DNA of 64,000 bases from Gordonia sediminis (GTDB taxonomy: Bacteria > Actinomycetota > Actinomycetes > Mycobacteriales > Mycobacteriaceae). The stretch is from the NCBI GenBank assembly GCA_004193205.1, contig RZUM01000001.1:124001-188000 (forward strand), in the 5' to 3' direction. Under the pieces are notes generated by a model that saw only the letters and a list, made by a program, of their open reading frames with translations, was not told the origin of the DNA and did no database searches. This document shows positions 15,762-25,265 of this stretch, piece by piece; positions within the stretch are counted from its first letter, which is position 1, and every line of letters starts with the position of its first letter. Both the position numbers and the translations under genes were made by a program.

Positions 15762-16706
15762 TTGGCGGAGCCGCCCGACCCGTCGAGCGTCCGGATACCC
15801 GGTGACTGGCACCACTTCGACGTCCGCGCCAACGGGGTCCGGTTCCATGCCGTCGAGGCCGACGGGCGATGGCTGGCGGACCGCCCGCTGATCCTGCTGT
15901 TGCACGGTTTCGGCGAGTTCTGGTGGAGTTGGCGCCATCAGATCACCGCGTTGACCGACGCCGGGTTCCGGGCTGTCGCCGTCGATCTGCGCGGCTACGG
16001 CGACAGCGACAAACCTCCCCGCGGCTACGACGGCTGGACCCTCGCCGGCGACGCGAACGGTCTGGTGCGTGCGCTCGGGCACACCGACGCGACGCTCGTC
16101 GGCCACGCCGACGGCGGCCTGGTGTGCTGGGCCACGGCCACCCTGCATCCGCGCATCGTGAACCGGATCGCCGTGATCGGCTCACCCCATCCACGGGCTC
16201 TGCGGCACGACGTACTCCGCGACCGCGGCCAGCGATCGGCCTTTCTGGGCGGATTCCTCCGCAACCAGCTGCCCCGCATGGGTGAACGCCACCTCACCCG
16301 TCGCGACGGCGCCTTCATCGAGGAGTTCTTCCGCGAGCGCGCCGCCGCCGGATGGATCGCGACCGACGACTTCGCCGAAGCGGTCCGACACAACCGCGCC
16401 GCGATCCAGATCCCCTACGTCGCGCATTGCAGCCTGGAATACCAGCGCTGGGCGTTCCGATCGCAGTTCCGACCCGACGGTGCGCGTTTCATGGAACTGA
16501 TGGACCGTCCGCTGAGCATCCCCGTCCTCGGTCTGCGCGGCCGGCAGGACCCCTACATCCTCGATCATCTGATGAGCGCGAGCGCAAAGTGGGCGACCGA
16601 CATGAGGGCCCGACACATCGAAGGCAGCGGACACTTCGCCCATCAGGAGCGGCCGGACGTCGTCAACGAACATCTCGTCGACCTGATGGGCACCGATCCG
16701 GCCTGA
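15762..16706 (+). CDS. ephE: alpha/beta hydrolase, epoxide hydrolase EphE-like
   Basis: A 314-residue soluble alpha/beta hydrolase. LLLHGFGEFWWSW holds the HGF oxyanion motif with the Trp-rich stretch common in epoxide hydrolases. DLRGYGDSDKP is typical. The nucleophile elbow is LVGHADGGLV with Asp, not Ser, as in epoxide hydrolases and haloalkane dehalogenases. GLRGRQDPYI may supply the acid and GSGHFAHQE the catalytic His. It starts with TTG 15762, directly after the holin-like gene. It corresponds to Rv3670 by position. The natural substrate is unknown. Confidence 0.85.
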   Translation: MAEPPDPSSVRIPGDWHHFDVRANGVRFHAVEADGRWLADRPLILLLHGFGEFWWSWRHQITALTDAGFRAVAVDLRGYGDSDKPPRGYDGWTLAGDANGLVRALGHTDATLVGHADGGLVCWATATLHPRIVNRIAVIGSPHPRALRHDVLRDRGQRSAFLGGFLRNQLPRMGERHLTRRDGAFIEEFFRERAAAGWIATDDFAEAVRHNRAAIQIPYVAHCSLEYQRWAFRSQFRPDGARFMELMDRPLSIPVLGLRGRQDPYILDHLMSASAKWATDMRARHIEGSGHFAHQERPDVVNEHLVDLMGTDPA

Positions 16707-16722
16707 TCCTCGCCGGTGAGAC

Positions 16723-17922
16723 TCAGGCGTGCACGCAGGACTGGGTGCTGACCCGCGCCGACCGGGTTTCCGACGCGACGAGATCGGACTGCACCTGCTT
16801 GGCGGTCAACACGAACCCGGTCTGATCGGTGTTGTCCTCCGCGGCACCGAACACCACGCCGAGCACGTCACCGTCGGAATTGACCATCGGCCCGCCCGAG
16901 TTGCCCTGCCGGATCTGGCCTCGCACCGTGTAGACCTCCCGCAGGATCTGGCCGGTGCGGTAGATGTCGGGCCCCGACAGGTTGATGGTGTCGCGCACGC
17001 GGACCGCGGTCGCCGCGAACGGTCCCGCCTCGGGGTAGCCGAGCACGATCGCGTCATCACCGGAGTTCGCCGGTCCGTCGGCGAACTGCAGGGCGGGCGC
17101 GTCCAGTCCCGGCACGTCGAGGACCGCGACGTCGTTGTCGCTGTCGAACAGCACGACCCGGGCGGCGAGTTCTTGTCCGCCCGGCGACGACACGACGAGT
17201 CGACGGGTGCCGGCCACCACGTGTGCGTTGGTCATCACCCGTTCCGGGGACACCACGAATCCGCTGCCCTCCAACGCCTGCCGACAACTCGGTGCGGTGC
17301 CGTCGATCTTGACCACGCTGGGCCGGACCTGCTCGACGACAGGCAGTTGCAGCACGGTCTCGTCGGGGGGTGCGACATTGGCGACCGGAGTGCGGCCGAA
17401 CGGTCCGATGACCTGCGGGAGCCCCGAATTGTCCAGCAGCGCACTGAAATCGTTGGGAAGGTCGCGCAGCCACTGCGGCGCCACCGAATCCACCCCGCCG
17501 AGCACCCGGGAGTCGCGGACCGCCGCGGAGACCTGGGACTCGGAGACACTGGTCAGCGGGATGGCGAGCAGCCAGGCGGCGACCAGCACGGCCAGCACCT
17601 GCAGCACGGAACCGACCACGCTGTCGACGCGACGCACCCCCCGCGACCGGATGCCGCTGCGGGCGGCCCGCCCCAACACCATGCCCGACACCTCGCCGAC
17701 GATGATCAGCCCGACCAGCAACACCACCCCGACGAGCAGCCGCACCGTGCGATCGGAGAAGTTCGAGATGACGTGCGGCGCGAGAAGGATGCCGCCGATC
17801 GCGCCGAGGATGACACCCAGGAACGCCAGCGCGGAGGCAACCGCGCCCTGTCGGTAGCCGCTGCCGGCGGCGAGCACGGCGATGACCACGACGATGAGGT
17901 CCACCCACGCCGAGCCGCTCAC
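16723..17922 (-). CDS. marP: periplasmic serine protease MarP with CvpA-like membrane domain
   Basis: A 399-residue membrane protein. Four hydrophobic segments in residues 1-125 form the CvpA-like domain, and a trypsin-like protease domain follows outside the membrane. The triad is visible as His234 (TNAHVV), Asp264 (DSDNDVAVL) and Ser342 (GNSGGP). Cys213 and Cys396 match the redox disulfide pair described for M. tuberculosis MarP. The mycobacterial enzyme is needed for acid and oxidative stress survival and cleaves a peptidoglycan hydrolase. ATG 17922 overlaps the stop of the CoA pyrophosphatase gene by 4 bases, so the operon nth-tlpA-nudix-marP ends here. Confidence 0.95.
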   Translation of the reverse strand: MSGSAWVDLIVVVIAVLAAGSGYRQGAVASALAFLGVILGAIGGILLAPHVISNFSDRTVRLLVGVVLLVGLIIVGEVSGMVLGRAARSGIRSRGVRRVDSVVGSVLQVLAVLVAAWLLAIPLTSVSESQVSAAVRDSRVLGGVDSVAPQWLRDLPNDFSALLDNSGLPQVIGPFGRTPVANVAPPDETVLQLPVVEQVRPSVVKIDGTAPSCRQALEGSGFVVSPERVMTNAHVVAGTRRLVVSSPGGQELAARVVLFDSDNDVAVLDVPGLDAPALQFADGPANSGDDAIVLGYPEAGPFAATAVRVRDTINLSGPDIYRTGQILREVYTVRGQIRQGNSGGPMVNSDGDVLGVVFGAAEDNTDQTGFVLTAKQVQSDLVASETRSARVSTQSCVHA

Positions 17923-18812
17923 CGCTGCTCCTCCTCGCCGTGACCGCCACCCTCAATCAGTCGATGCATCGCGTCCGAGAGCACCGCCGCGGGCCCGAGG
18001 GTCTGGGCGCTTCCCGCCGCGGCGATTGCATCGTCGAGCGGACGGACATCGGCGCTGTCCCACGGGACATCCCAGCCGGCCGCTTCGCTGATGGCCGCGA
18101 TCAGACCTCCGGTGAAGCCCCACACCAGCAGCCCGTCGACCATGAACGCCGGTCCGCGGTAGGCCCGCGCGCCCAAGATGTTGCGCTGCACCTGGAAGCG
18201 GTTCTCCGCGGCCAGCAGTTTGCGCAGGTTGACCCGGGCGACCCGGGCGGTCTCACCGGTGTCCATCACGCGGACCTCGCCCGGTGTCCGCCAGTGCGCC
18301 AACACCGGCATGACGTCGAATCCCGAGACCGGGACCGGGAACGACGGCAGGTTCGCGAGGACGTGCACCCCGTCGGCCACCAGTCCGGTCTCCTCGGTGG
18401 CCTCCCGCATCGCGGTACCGATCGGGTAGTCGTCGCCGGGGTCCATGGCTCCGCCGGGGAAGGCGACCTGGCCGCTGTGCTGGCGCAGGGTCGAGGCCCG
18501 TTCGATGAGGAGGACGTCGGCGTCGGACGGCAGCCCGCCGGGGTGGTCGGGCGCGGAGCCCCAACTCCCGGCGATCAGCACCAGGACCGCCGCATCACGT
18601 TTGCGGCCGCCCATCATCGACGTCCATCGGTGACGATCCCCGCCCCGGCCGAGGACCGACTCCCGGACCGCCTCGACGTTGCCGGTCAGCCGGCGCATCC
18701 ACGGTGGGATCTGCGACGACGGCACGAGCGGCCCGATCGGCGAGTGGGGTAGATCGTCGCTCGGCGGGTGGTCACGGCCCGTGTGGTGCTCCCCCGTGCG
18801 GTGGCCGCTCAC
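17919..18812 (-). CDS. NUDIX hydrolase, CoA pyrophosphatase family
   Basis: A 297-residue protein of the UPF0035/CoA pyrophosphatase group, which splits CoA derivatives into 4-phosphopantetheine and 3,5-ADP. The family signature is LLIERASTLRQHSGQVAFPG, and the Nudix box continues through GTAMREATEETGL. The amino-terminal 30 residues are His- and Pro-rich and may be unstructured. GTG 18812 overlaps the stop of the thioredoxin-like gene by 4 bases. It matches Rv3672c. The assignment of CoA as substrate follows the signature and was not tested here. Confidence 0.88.
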   Translation of the reverse strand: MSGHRTGEHHTGRDHPPSDDLPHSPIGPLVPSSQIPPWMRRLTGNVEAVRESVLGRGGDRHRWTSMMGGRKRDAAVLVLIAGSWGSAPDHPGGLPSDADVLLIERASTLRQHSGQVAFPGGAMDPGDDYPIGTAMREATEETGLVADGVHVLANLPSFPVPVSGFDVMPVLAHWRTPGEVRVMDTGETARVARVNLRKLLAAENRFQVQRNILGARAYRGPAFMVDGLLVWGFTGGLIAAISEAAGWDVPWDSADVRPLDDAIAAAGSAQTLGPAAVLSDAMHRLIEGGGHGEEEQR

Positions 18813-19567
18813 GTGCTCACCCCGAGATATGTGCGGACCGCAGCGGCAACCTGGTCCGGGTCGTCGAAGATCTGCGGCAACACCTTCGCGACGGTGCCGT
18901 CGGGACGCACCAGGACCGTGGAGGGGTACACACGGGGTGCCTCGAGGGCAGCGGCGATACCCGCATCGACGTCGAGGACCACCGGCAACCTGACTCCGTT
19001 CTCGGACAGATACTTCAGTACAAGGTATGGGTTGTTGGCACCTTCACGCGCGTGCACGGCCAGGACGTTCACCGTGCCGGCGGCTCGCTGCGCGTAGTCC
19101 TCCATCACCGGCAGTTCGTGCCGGCACGGCAGACACCACACCGCCCACATGTTGACGACCGCCGGTTTCCCGGCCGTGCCGGCGCCGACGTCGTAGGGCT
19201 GTCCGTCGGCGAGGCAGGGCTCGGTGACCCCGGCGAGCACCGACTGCGCCGCGGGGGTCTGTCCCGTCGCCGGGCAACCCGGCAGTGCCGCGGACTGGCG
19301 TGCCTGCGCGAGCTGCGCATCGTCGACCTGCGCGTCGGTGGCCCGCGGCCCCGACACGGTCACCCCCGACATGCTCGACCCCGACGGTGCGTCCGTACCT
19401 GAGCCACGCGGCCAGATCGCGACGACCAGGCCGATCATCACGACGACGAACACCAGCGTCCACCGCGCCGATGCCGGGAACCGGCCCGGCTGACGCGAGG
19501 GCGGATTCGGGGCGCTGTGGTCGGCTTCCGACGGTGTCGAATCGGCGCCGGTCGGGGTCTGGTTCAC
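18809..19567 (-). CDS. membrane-anchored thioredoxin-like TlpA/ResA protein
   Basis: A 252-residue protein with a cytoplasmic leader rich in Ser and Pro, then one transmembrane helix ([15 protein letters not shown], about residues 37-52) and an extracytoplasmic thioredoxin fold. The redox motif is [13 protein letters not shown] (CLPC). Two further cysteines at LPGCPATG and TEPCLAD may pair. Reduction or formation of disulfides in exported proteins is inferred; its operon partner MarP carries a conserved disulfide and is a plausible client. GTG 19567 overlaps the nth stop by 4 bases. It corresponds to Rv3673c. Confidence 0.88.
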   Translation of the reverse strand: MNQTPTGADSTPSEADHSAPNPPSRQPGRFPASARWTLVFVVVMIGLVVAIWPRGSGTDAPSGSSMSGVTVSGPRATDAQVDDAQLAQARQSAALPGCPATGQTPAAQSVLAGVTEPCLADGQPYDVGAGTAGKPAVVNMWAVWCLPCRHELPVMEDYAQRAAGTVNVLAVHAREGANNPYLVLKYLSENGVRLPVVLDVDAGIAAALEAPRVYPSTVLVRPDGTVAKVLPQIFDDPDQVAAAVRTYLGVST

Positions 19568-20361
19568 GGCGCCGCCAGCCCCGCCAGCCCGAGGAGATGC
19601 TCGGTCTCCGGCCCCTTCACCAGGCGGGCGGCCTCGGCCTTGTCCATCGGGCCCTCGCCGACCGACGGGCACTCCTTGGCCAGGATGCAGACGCCGCATG
19701 CCGGCTTACGCGCATGACAAACCCGACGTCCGTGGAAGATCACCCGGTGGGACAGGTCGGTCCACTCCTTGCGTTCGATGAGTTCACCGACGGCGTGCTC
19801 GATCTTGACCGGATCGGTCTCGGCGGTCCACCCCCAGCGACGCACCAGCCGCGAGAAGTGGGTGTCCACCGTGATGCCCGGCACACCGAACGCGTTGCCG
19901 AGCACCACGTTGGCGGTCTTACGCCCGAACCCCGGCAGCGTGACCAGGTCTTTCAGCGTGTTCGGCACCTCGCCGTCGTACCGTTCGAGCAGCGCCTGCC
20001 CCAGGCCGATGATCGAATTGGCCTTGTTGCGATAGAAGCCGGTGGACCGGATCATCTCCTCGAGTTCGACCCGGTCGGCCTCGGCATACGAGCGCGCGGT
20101 GGGGTACTTGGCGAACAGCGCCGGGGTGACCTGGTTGACCCGCACGTCGGTGCACTGCGCCGACAGGATCGTCGCGACGGACAACTCCAGCGGGGTGGTG
20201 AAGTCGAGCTCACAGTAGACGTGCGGGAACGCGACCTGCAGCATCCGGTTCATCCGGCGGGCACGGCGCACCAGCGCGAGGTGGCTCTCGACACGCCCCG
20301 CCGGCCGGGGACGTGTCCGCGATTCGGGGGCCGGGTTGTCCCTGGTCTTGCGTGCGCTCAC
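19564..20361 (-). CDS. nth: endonuclease III
   Basis: A 265-residue DNA glycosylase/AP lyase for oxidised pyrimidines. [18 protein letters not shown] is the helix-hairpin-helix with the catalytic Lys, and [13 protein letters not shown] holds the catalytic Asp. The iron-sulfur ligands [17 protein letters not shown] fit C-x6-C-x2-C-x5-C. GTG 20361 is used although no strong ribosome-binding site is seen; a later GTG near 20289 would give a length closer to the M. tuberculosis enzyme. It is the first gene of the operon that ends with marP. It matches Rv3674c. Confidence 0.95.
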   Translation of the reverse strand: MSARKTRDNPAPESRTRPRPAGRVESHLALVRRARRMNRMLQVAFPHVYCELDFTTPLELSVATILSAQCTDVRVNQVTPALFAKYPTARSYAEADRVELEEMIRSTGFYRNKANSIIGLGQALLERYDGEVPNTLKDLVTLPGFGRKTANVVLGNAFGVPGITVDTHFSRLVRRWGWTAETDPVKIEHAVGELIERKEWTDLSHRVIFHGRRVCHARKPACGVCILAKECPSVGEGPMDKAEAARLVKGPETEHLLGLAGLAAP

Positions 20362-20522
20362 CTGATTCAGGTTAGCCAGGTCCGCGAGCGCCGACCGACG
20401 GAGTCGGTCCGCGGGCACCGGTGAGGCGTAGATCACGGACTGTCTCGAGCGTTGGTAACAAGTTAGTGAAGGCAACGGTTCTGGTTGGCAGAAGCCGGAT
20501 CCGATTGTGTTTACTGGTGCGC

Positions 20523-20786
20523 ATGCAAGGTCTCGCCACGTTGCTGTTCCCAGCCGTCCTGATGCTTTTCGCACTAGCGATGGAGAAGGTGCAGAACCGA
20601 ATCGACCGCCTTGCCGTCTCTCGCGACCACGTCGAGGAGTTCCTGGAGTCAGGCGGTGCCGACCACGTGGACACATTGGCCACGCAGGGTTTTCCCGCCG
20701 CGCTCGACGAATTGCGTAACCGCCGCAGCAAGAACGGACCCGGCACGTCCGATTCGTTGTCGACGTCACCGCAGCGCGCGAGCTGA
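20523..20786 (+). CDS. small single-pass membrane protein, Rv3675-like
   Basis: An 87-residue protein starting [20 protein letters not shown], one helix that could be a membrane anchor or uncleaved signal. A charged segment ([20 protein letters not shown]) and a Ser-rich tail follow. The position between nth and crp is that of Rv3675. ATG 20523 is used; an in-frame GTG lies two codons before it. No function is known. The frame is supported by synteny more than by motifs. Confidence 0.65.
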   Translation: MQGLATLLFPAVLMLFALAMEKVQNRIDRLAVSRDHVEEFLESGGADHVDTLATQGFPAALDELRNRRSKNGPGTSDSLSTSPQRAS

Positions 20787-20975
20787 TCGGCGGCAGCACA
20801 AACCGACCGGGCCGACTCGCCGCAATGGTCCGGCCCGTGACCCATTCAACACTTATGCTTGACCCGAGAGTAGCGTTGCACAGGGTAACCACCACCCGTC
20901 GGCCGCACCAGAGGCGCAGCTGACGCAGGTGGTGGTGTTGTCACGCGAGTGGTTTGGACGAGAAAGGTTCCAAAG

Positions 20976-21650
20976 GTGGAAGACGTACTGGCGAGGGCGG
21001 GCATATTTCAGGGTGTCGAGCCCTCGGCCGTCGCGGCGCTGACCAAGCAGCTTCAACCCGTCGATTTCCCTCGCGGGCACGTCATCTTCCACGAAGGCGA
21101 ACCCGGTGACCGGCTCTACATCATCCTGTCCGGCAAGGTGAAGGTCGGTCGGCGTTCCCCGGACGGCCGGGAGAACCTGCTGACGATCATGGGACCGTCG
21201 GACATGTTCGGTGAACTCTCCATCTTCGACCCCGGACCGCGGACCTCGTCCGCGACGACGGTCACCGAAGTGCGCGCGGTCTCGATGGACCGTGACGCGC
21301 TGCGGGCGTGGATCAAGGATCGCCCGGAGATTGCCGAGCAGCTCCTGCGCGTTCTCGCGCGCCGCCTGCGCCGAACCAACAACAACCTCGCCGACCTGAT
21401 CTTCACCGACGTGCCGGGCCGTGTGGCCAAGCAGCTGCTGCAGCTCGCCCAGCGCTTCGGCACCCAGGAGGGCGGCGCGCTGCGCGTCACCCACGACCTG
21501 ACCCAGGAAGAGATCGCCCAGCTCGTCGGCGCGTCCCGCGAGACCGTCAACAAGGCGCTCGCCGACTTCGCCCAACGCGGCTGGCTGCGCCTGGAGGGCA
21601 AGAGCGTCCTGATCGCCGACTCCGAGCGGCTCGCGCGACGGGCTCGCTGA
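20976..21650 (+). CDS. crp: cAMP receptor protein family transcription regulator (Crp/GlxR)
   Basis: A 224-residue regulator, nearly the same as mycobacterial Crp (Rv3676). The cyclic nucleotide-binding domain holds [20 protein letters not shown] and [19 protein letters not shown], which contacts cAMP. A dimer helix follows, then a winged helix with [20 protein letters not shown] as recognition helix. GTG 20976 is preceded by GAAAGG eight bases upstream and gives the usual length. It binds TGTGA-N6-TCACA sites; four candidates occur in this window. Such proteins govern carbon, respiratory and stationary-phase genes in Mycobacteriales. Confidence 0.97.
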   Translation: MEDVLARAGIFQGVEPSAVAALTKQLQPVDFPRGHVIFHEGEPGDRLYIILSGKVKVGRRSPDGRENLLTIMGPSDMFGELSIFDPGPRTSSATTVTEVRAVSMDRDALRAWIKDRPEIAEQLLRVLARRLRRTNNNLADLIFTDVPGRVAKQLLQLAQRFGTQEGGALRVTHDLTQEEIAQLVGASRETVNKALADFAQRGWLRLEGKSVLIADSERLARRAR

Positions 21651-21768
21651 CCTTCCTCCTCCGGCTCCATCTGCCGTTCTCGACGTTCTCAAATTGAGAT
21701 CACCGCACCCTCCGCCGCAGTCGTAACGTCGACCCTGGCATGGCAACGACGGCGGACGGGACAGGCAG

Positions 21769-22821
21769 ATGAAGGCACTCGTGTATCACGGACCAGGTCG
21801 CAGGGCATGGGAGGACGTGCCCGACCCGGTCATCAAGGACCCGACCGACGCGGTCGTCGCGGTCGAGACGACGACGATCTGCGGGACCGACCTGCACATC
21901 CTCAAAGGGGATGTGCCCGCTGTCACCGATGGCCGGGTTCTGGGTCATGAGGGCGTCGGCGTCGTCACGGCCGTCGGACCGGCCTGCGAGAAGGTGAAGG
22001 TCGGCGACCGGGTCATCATCTCCTGCATCACCAAGTGCGGTACCTGCGAGTACTGCACCGCGGGGCTGACCTCGCACTGCCAGACCGTGGGCGGGATCGG
22101 GTGGATCTTCGGCCACCTCATCGACGGGACTCAGGCCGAGTTCGTCCGGGTGCCGTTCGCCGACAACGGACTCATCCCGCTCCCGGAGGGTGTCACCGCC
22201 GAGCAGGGCACGATGCTGAGCGACATCCTGCCCACCGGCTACGAGATCGGCGTCCTCAACGGTGCTGTCTCCAGCGGTGACGTCGTCGCCGTCGTCGGGG
22301 TCGGCCCGGTCGGCCTGGCGGCGGTCATGACCGCCGCGGCGGCCGGGGCCTCGTCGATCATCGCGGTGGACGCCAACAAGTTCCGGCTCGAGCAGTCGCG
22401 CGAGTTCGGGGCCACCGACACCATCGACGTCGCAGCCGGCGGTGATGTCGTCGCCGAGCTCCGCGCACGCAGCCGCGGCGGGCTCGGCGTGGACGTCGCG
22501 ATCGAGGCGGTCGGCCTCCCCGCCACCTTCGGGGTGGCTCTCGACTCCGTCCGACCGGGCGGGCACGTGGCAAACGTGGGCGTTCACGGCGAGAGCGTCG
22601 TGTTCCCGATCGAACGGGACTGGATCAACAACCTGACGATCACCACCGGTCTGGTCAATGCGACCACCGCCCCCGAGTTGCTCGAGGGAATCCAGCGCGG
22701 CGAGATCGCCCCGGAGAAGTTCATCACGCACCGGTTCGGCTTCGACGAGATCGACAAGGCCTACGACACCTTCGCCAACGCCGCCGACGAGCACGCGCTG
22801 AAGGTGATCATCAGCAAGTAG
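21769..22821 (+). CDS. zinc-dependent alcohol dehydrogenase family protein
   Basis: A 350-residue medium-chain dehydrogenase/reductase. Catalytic zinc ligands are Cys in TTTICGTDLH and His-Glu in LGHEGVGVV. Structural zinc cysteines lie in CITKCGTCEYCTAGLTSHC. The Rossmann motif is VVGVGPVGLAAV, followed by VDANKFRLEQSREFGATD; the Asp after the second strand indicates NAD preference. The substrate is unknown; close relatives act on short alcohols or formaldehyde. It has its own upstream gap and is convergent with the MBL gene. Crp, just upstream, is on the same strand, but 118 bases separate them. Confidence 0.92.
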   Translation: MKALVYHGPGRRAWEDVPDPVIKDPTDAVVAVETTTICGTDLHILKGDVPAVTDGRVLGHEGVGVVTAVGPACEKVKVGDRVIISCITKCGTCEYCTAGLTSHCQTVGGIGWIFGHLIDGTQAEFVRVPFADNGLIPLPEGVTAEQGTMLSDILPTGYEIGVLNGAVSSGDVVAVVGVGPVGLAAVMTAAAAGASSIIAVDANKFRLEQSREFGATDTIDVAAGGDVVAELRARSRGGLGVDVAIEAVGLPATFGVALDSVRPGGHVANVGVHGESVVFPIERDWINNLTITTGLVNATTAPELLEGIQRGEIAPEKFITHRFGFDEIDKAYDTFANAADEHALKVIISK

Positions 22822-22864
22822 CAAATCGGCGAGCCACGACCGTGGCCGGTCGGGCGGGTGGCAG

Positions 22865-23695
22865 TCAGCTGTTGTGCTGCAGGTACTCCAACTGCGCCTT
22901 CACCGACATCCGTGCGGCCGGCCAGAGTTCTTTGTCCACATCGGAGTAGACGCGTTTGACCACTTTCATCGGCTTCGCGCGGTGTGGGGTGACCCCCATG
23001 TCGGCCAGTGCGGCCCGGATCTGATCGATGCGTTCCTCGCGGTGCGCCTTGTAGAACCGTGCGACGGGGATCAGGTCGGGATGGTCGGGGCCGTGCGCCG
23101 GCAGCAGGGAGCATCCGTCGCCCTCGACGATGAGCCGGTTGAGCGAGTTCATGTAGTCGTTGAGGCTGCCGTCGCTCGGGTCGAGCACCGTGGTGCCGCG
23201 CCCGAGGATGGTGTCGCCGGTGATCATCGCGTGTGTGCCGTTGCAGTCCACGAGGAAGCTGACCGAGTCGCCCGTGTGACCGGGGGTGAACAGGACCCTG
23301 ATCCGCAGGCCCGCGACGTCGATGACCTCGCGGTCGTGCAGCGGACGCGCATTGCGGCAGAACTTGTTCGCGCGGGCCCGGACCGGCGCCCCGGTGCTCT
23401 TGTGCAGCCGGTTTATACCGCCGGTGTGGTCGTGATGGCGGTGGGTCACCAGGATCATCGACACGTCGTACTCGTCGGCGATCTTGCGGACGTGATGTTT
23501 GTGCTTGGGCGGCCCGGGATCGACGATGACACAGTCGGGGCTGTCCGGTGCCCGCAGAATCCATGTGTTGGTGCCGTCGAGTTCCATCACACCCGGGTTG
23601 TCGCACAACAGCACCGACGCGAACGGCGTGACCTCACGCACGACGCCGTAGGCGGGGTGGGCCGGAGTCGGAGCATCACTTCCGTTGTCGGTCAT
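22865..23695 (-). CDS. MBL-fold metallo-hydrolase (Rv3677c-like)
   Basis: A 276-residue metallo-beta-lactamase-fold enzyme. The metal motif THRHHDHTGG is intact, and further ligands are FTPGHTGDS, ITGDTILG and LLPAHGPDH. A carboxy-terminal winged-helix-like region (REERIDQIRAALADMG) is typical of the LACTB2-like group, some of which cut RNA. ATG 23695 is used; GTG 23707 would add four residues. It is the last gene of a likely six-gene minus-strand operon. Nuclease versus thioester hydrolase activity cannot be told from sequence alone. Confidence 0.9.
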   Translation of the reverse strand: MTDNGSDAPTPAHPAYGVVREVTPFASVLLCDNPGVMELDGTNTWILRAPDSPDCVIVDPGPPKHKHHVRKIADEYDVSMILVTHRHHDHTGGINRLHKSTGAPVRARANKFCRNARPLHDREVIDVAGLRIRVLFTPGHTGDSVSFLVDCNGTHAMITGDTILGRGTTVLDPSDGSLNDYMNSLNRLIVEGDGCSLLPAHGPDHPDLIPVARFYKAHREERIDQIRAALADMGVTPHRAKPMKVVKRVYSDVDKELWPAARMSVKAQLEYLQHNS

Positions 23696-23739
23696 GGTCT
23701 CCGACACTACCGCCCCACCTCACCGGGCCTGCCGCAGCG

Positions 23740-24882
23740 CTAGCGCGAAGACGGTTCGATGTCGGTCACCACACCGTCGCCGCCGGGCTCGTCGATCACC
23801 GTGGGCGTGAACTGACTCTGCAGGCTCCGCAGCAGTGCCGCGCCCTGCGTCACCACGCCGGTCATCAGCTCGTTGACTCCCTCGGCACCGTTGAACACGG
23901 TCAGGTTGGAGCTGCCGAGGCCCTTGGCCATCTCGCCCACCAGCGCGGGCAGCTGCTCGATCAGCTGCTGGTCGAGCGCGATGCGGTTGTTCTGGGCGGC
24001 CGCCGCCGAACTGATCTCGACGGCCCGCGCGTCGGCCTCCGCGATGATCTGTGTGCGACGGGCCTCGGCCTCGGCCGGCTTGACGACCTCGGAGATCAGC
24101 TGCTGTTCGCGCAGATCGGCCTGGGCCTGTGCGAGCACCGACTGCTCGCGGGTGATCTCCTGGTTCACCCGCGCCTCGGCGAGCGGCCCGGCCTGGGCGG
24201 CCTCGGCGTTCGCCTTGTCGGTCTCGGCCCTGATCTGCGCGCGCTTGATGGCGGTCTCGCGTTCGTAGTCGGCCTGATTGCGCAGCGATTCCTGCTGGGC
24301 CTTGGCCGCCTCCTGGTCGGCGCGGGCTCGTTCGACGGCGGCCTCGCGCTGCACCTTCGCGATGTTGGGTGCCGCGAGCGCGTCGATGTAGCCCGACTTC
24401 ATGTCGTCGATGGACTGGATCTGGAACGAGTCGACGACCAGGCCGATCGACCCCATCTCGCGTTTCGACGCCTCCAGCACCTGACGGGCGAGGGTGTCGC
24501 GTTCGCGGATGATCTCCTCCACCGTCATCGATCCGACGATCGAGCGCAGGTGACCGGAGAAGATCTGCCCGGTCAGCTGGTTCATCTCGGCCTCCTGCTC
24601 GGAGATGAACCGCTGGCCGGCATTGACGATCGACCGCACGTCGCCGCCTACCTTGTGTGCGATCACCGCACGCACGTCGAGCTGGATGCCCTGCGTGGTC
24701 ACGCAGACCTCCCGGATCGCGACCTCGTGCATCGCCATGGAGAGGTACCGCACCTTGCGGAACAACGGCACGACCCATTTGCCATGGCCCACGACGACGA
24801 CGAACGGCGCTTCGCCGTCACCGGGTTTCTTGCCCGAGATCAGCATCGCCTCGTCGGGTTCGGGCACGTGATAGCCGAACAT
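23740..24882 (-). CDS. SPFH/flotillin-like domain protein
   Basis: A 380-residue protein with an SPFH domain over roughly residues 20-170 and a long Ala/Glu/Gln-rich coiled coil (about 175-300). A tail with VEISSAAAAQNNRIALDQQL is typical of flotillin assembly regions. No clear transmembrane helix is present, so membrane binding may be peripheral. ATG 24882 is chosen because AAGGGGGG lies directly upstream; a longer form from 24918 lacks one. Flotillins organise membrane microdomains. The small protein encoded just upstream may be its NfeD-like partner. Confidence 0.9.
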   Translation of the reverse strand: MFGYHVPEPDEAMLISGKKPGDGEAPFVVVVGHGKWVVPLFRKVRYLSMAMHEVAIREVCVTTQGIQLDVRAVIAHKVGGDVRSIVNAGQRFISEQEAEMNQLTGQIFSGHLRSIVGSMTVEEIIRERDTLARQVLEASKREMGSIGLVVDSFQIQSIDDMKSGYIDALAAPNIAKVQREAAVERARADQEAAKAQQESLRNQADYERETAIKRAQIRAETDKANAEAAQAGPLAEARVNQEITREQSVLAQAQADLREQQLISEVVKPAEAEARRTQIIAEADARAVEISSAAAAQNNRIALDQQLIEQLPALVGEMAKGLGSSNLTVFNGAEGVNELMTGVVTQGAALLRSLQSQFTPTVIDEPGGDGVVTDIEPSSR

Positions 24883-24998
24883 GGTTCCCCCCTTCTGCGA
24901 CTCGCGCGCGCGAGTCATGTGTTTGATGAAAGATGCTACGACCGGGTGCCATCAAGTCGTTCGGTCGGACTACGCGCGCCGCCGTCGGCGGAAATCTC

Positions 24999-25208
24999 TC
25001 AGCGCGGCATCGCAACCCATTGTTCGACCTCGACGACACGGCCTGGACGCACGCCGATGACGAGCACCGTCTCATCGGCGGAGATCGGCTCGGCGGCCAC
25101 GGCCAGGTAGCGCTCGCTGCCGCCGGCCAACAGCAGTTCCACCTCGCCCAGTGACTCCCGGCCACCGATCGCGACGGTGACCACCCCGGTCGTCCCGATC
25201 ACACCCAC
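24999..25208 (-). CDS. small NfeD-like OB-fold protein, possible SPFH partner
   Basis: A 69-residue beta-rich protein starting at GTG 25208 behind a GAGGGG ribosome-binding site. The pattern GVVTVAIGGRESLGEVELLL and VLVIGVRPGRVVEVEQWV resembles the soluble OB-fold domain of NfeD proteins, which normally pair with SPFH proteins. No membrane segment is present, so it would be a minimal, domain-only version. It sits 116 bases upstream of the SPFH gene on the same strand, which supports the pairing. The assignment is from pattern and context. Confidence 0.6.
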   Translation of the reverse strand: MGVIGTTGVVTVAIGGRESLGEVELLLAGGSERYLAVAAEPISADETVLVIGVRPGRVVEVEQWVAMPR

Positions 25209-25265
25209 TCCCCTCGATCGACCACCTGCATTGGACCATCTCGACGGCCCGGCCCGCTCGTGATC

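Noticed and set aside
20940-20975. Autoregulatory Crp site before crp (TTGTCACG region)
   Set aside because: Only one half-site is visible; no paired TGTGA at six-base spacing.
22822-22864. Terminator between the dehydrogenase and MBL genes
   Set aside because: Only a five-base stem (GCCAC/GTGGC) is present; too weak to call.
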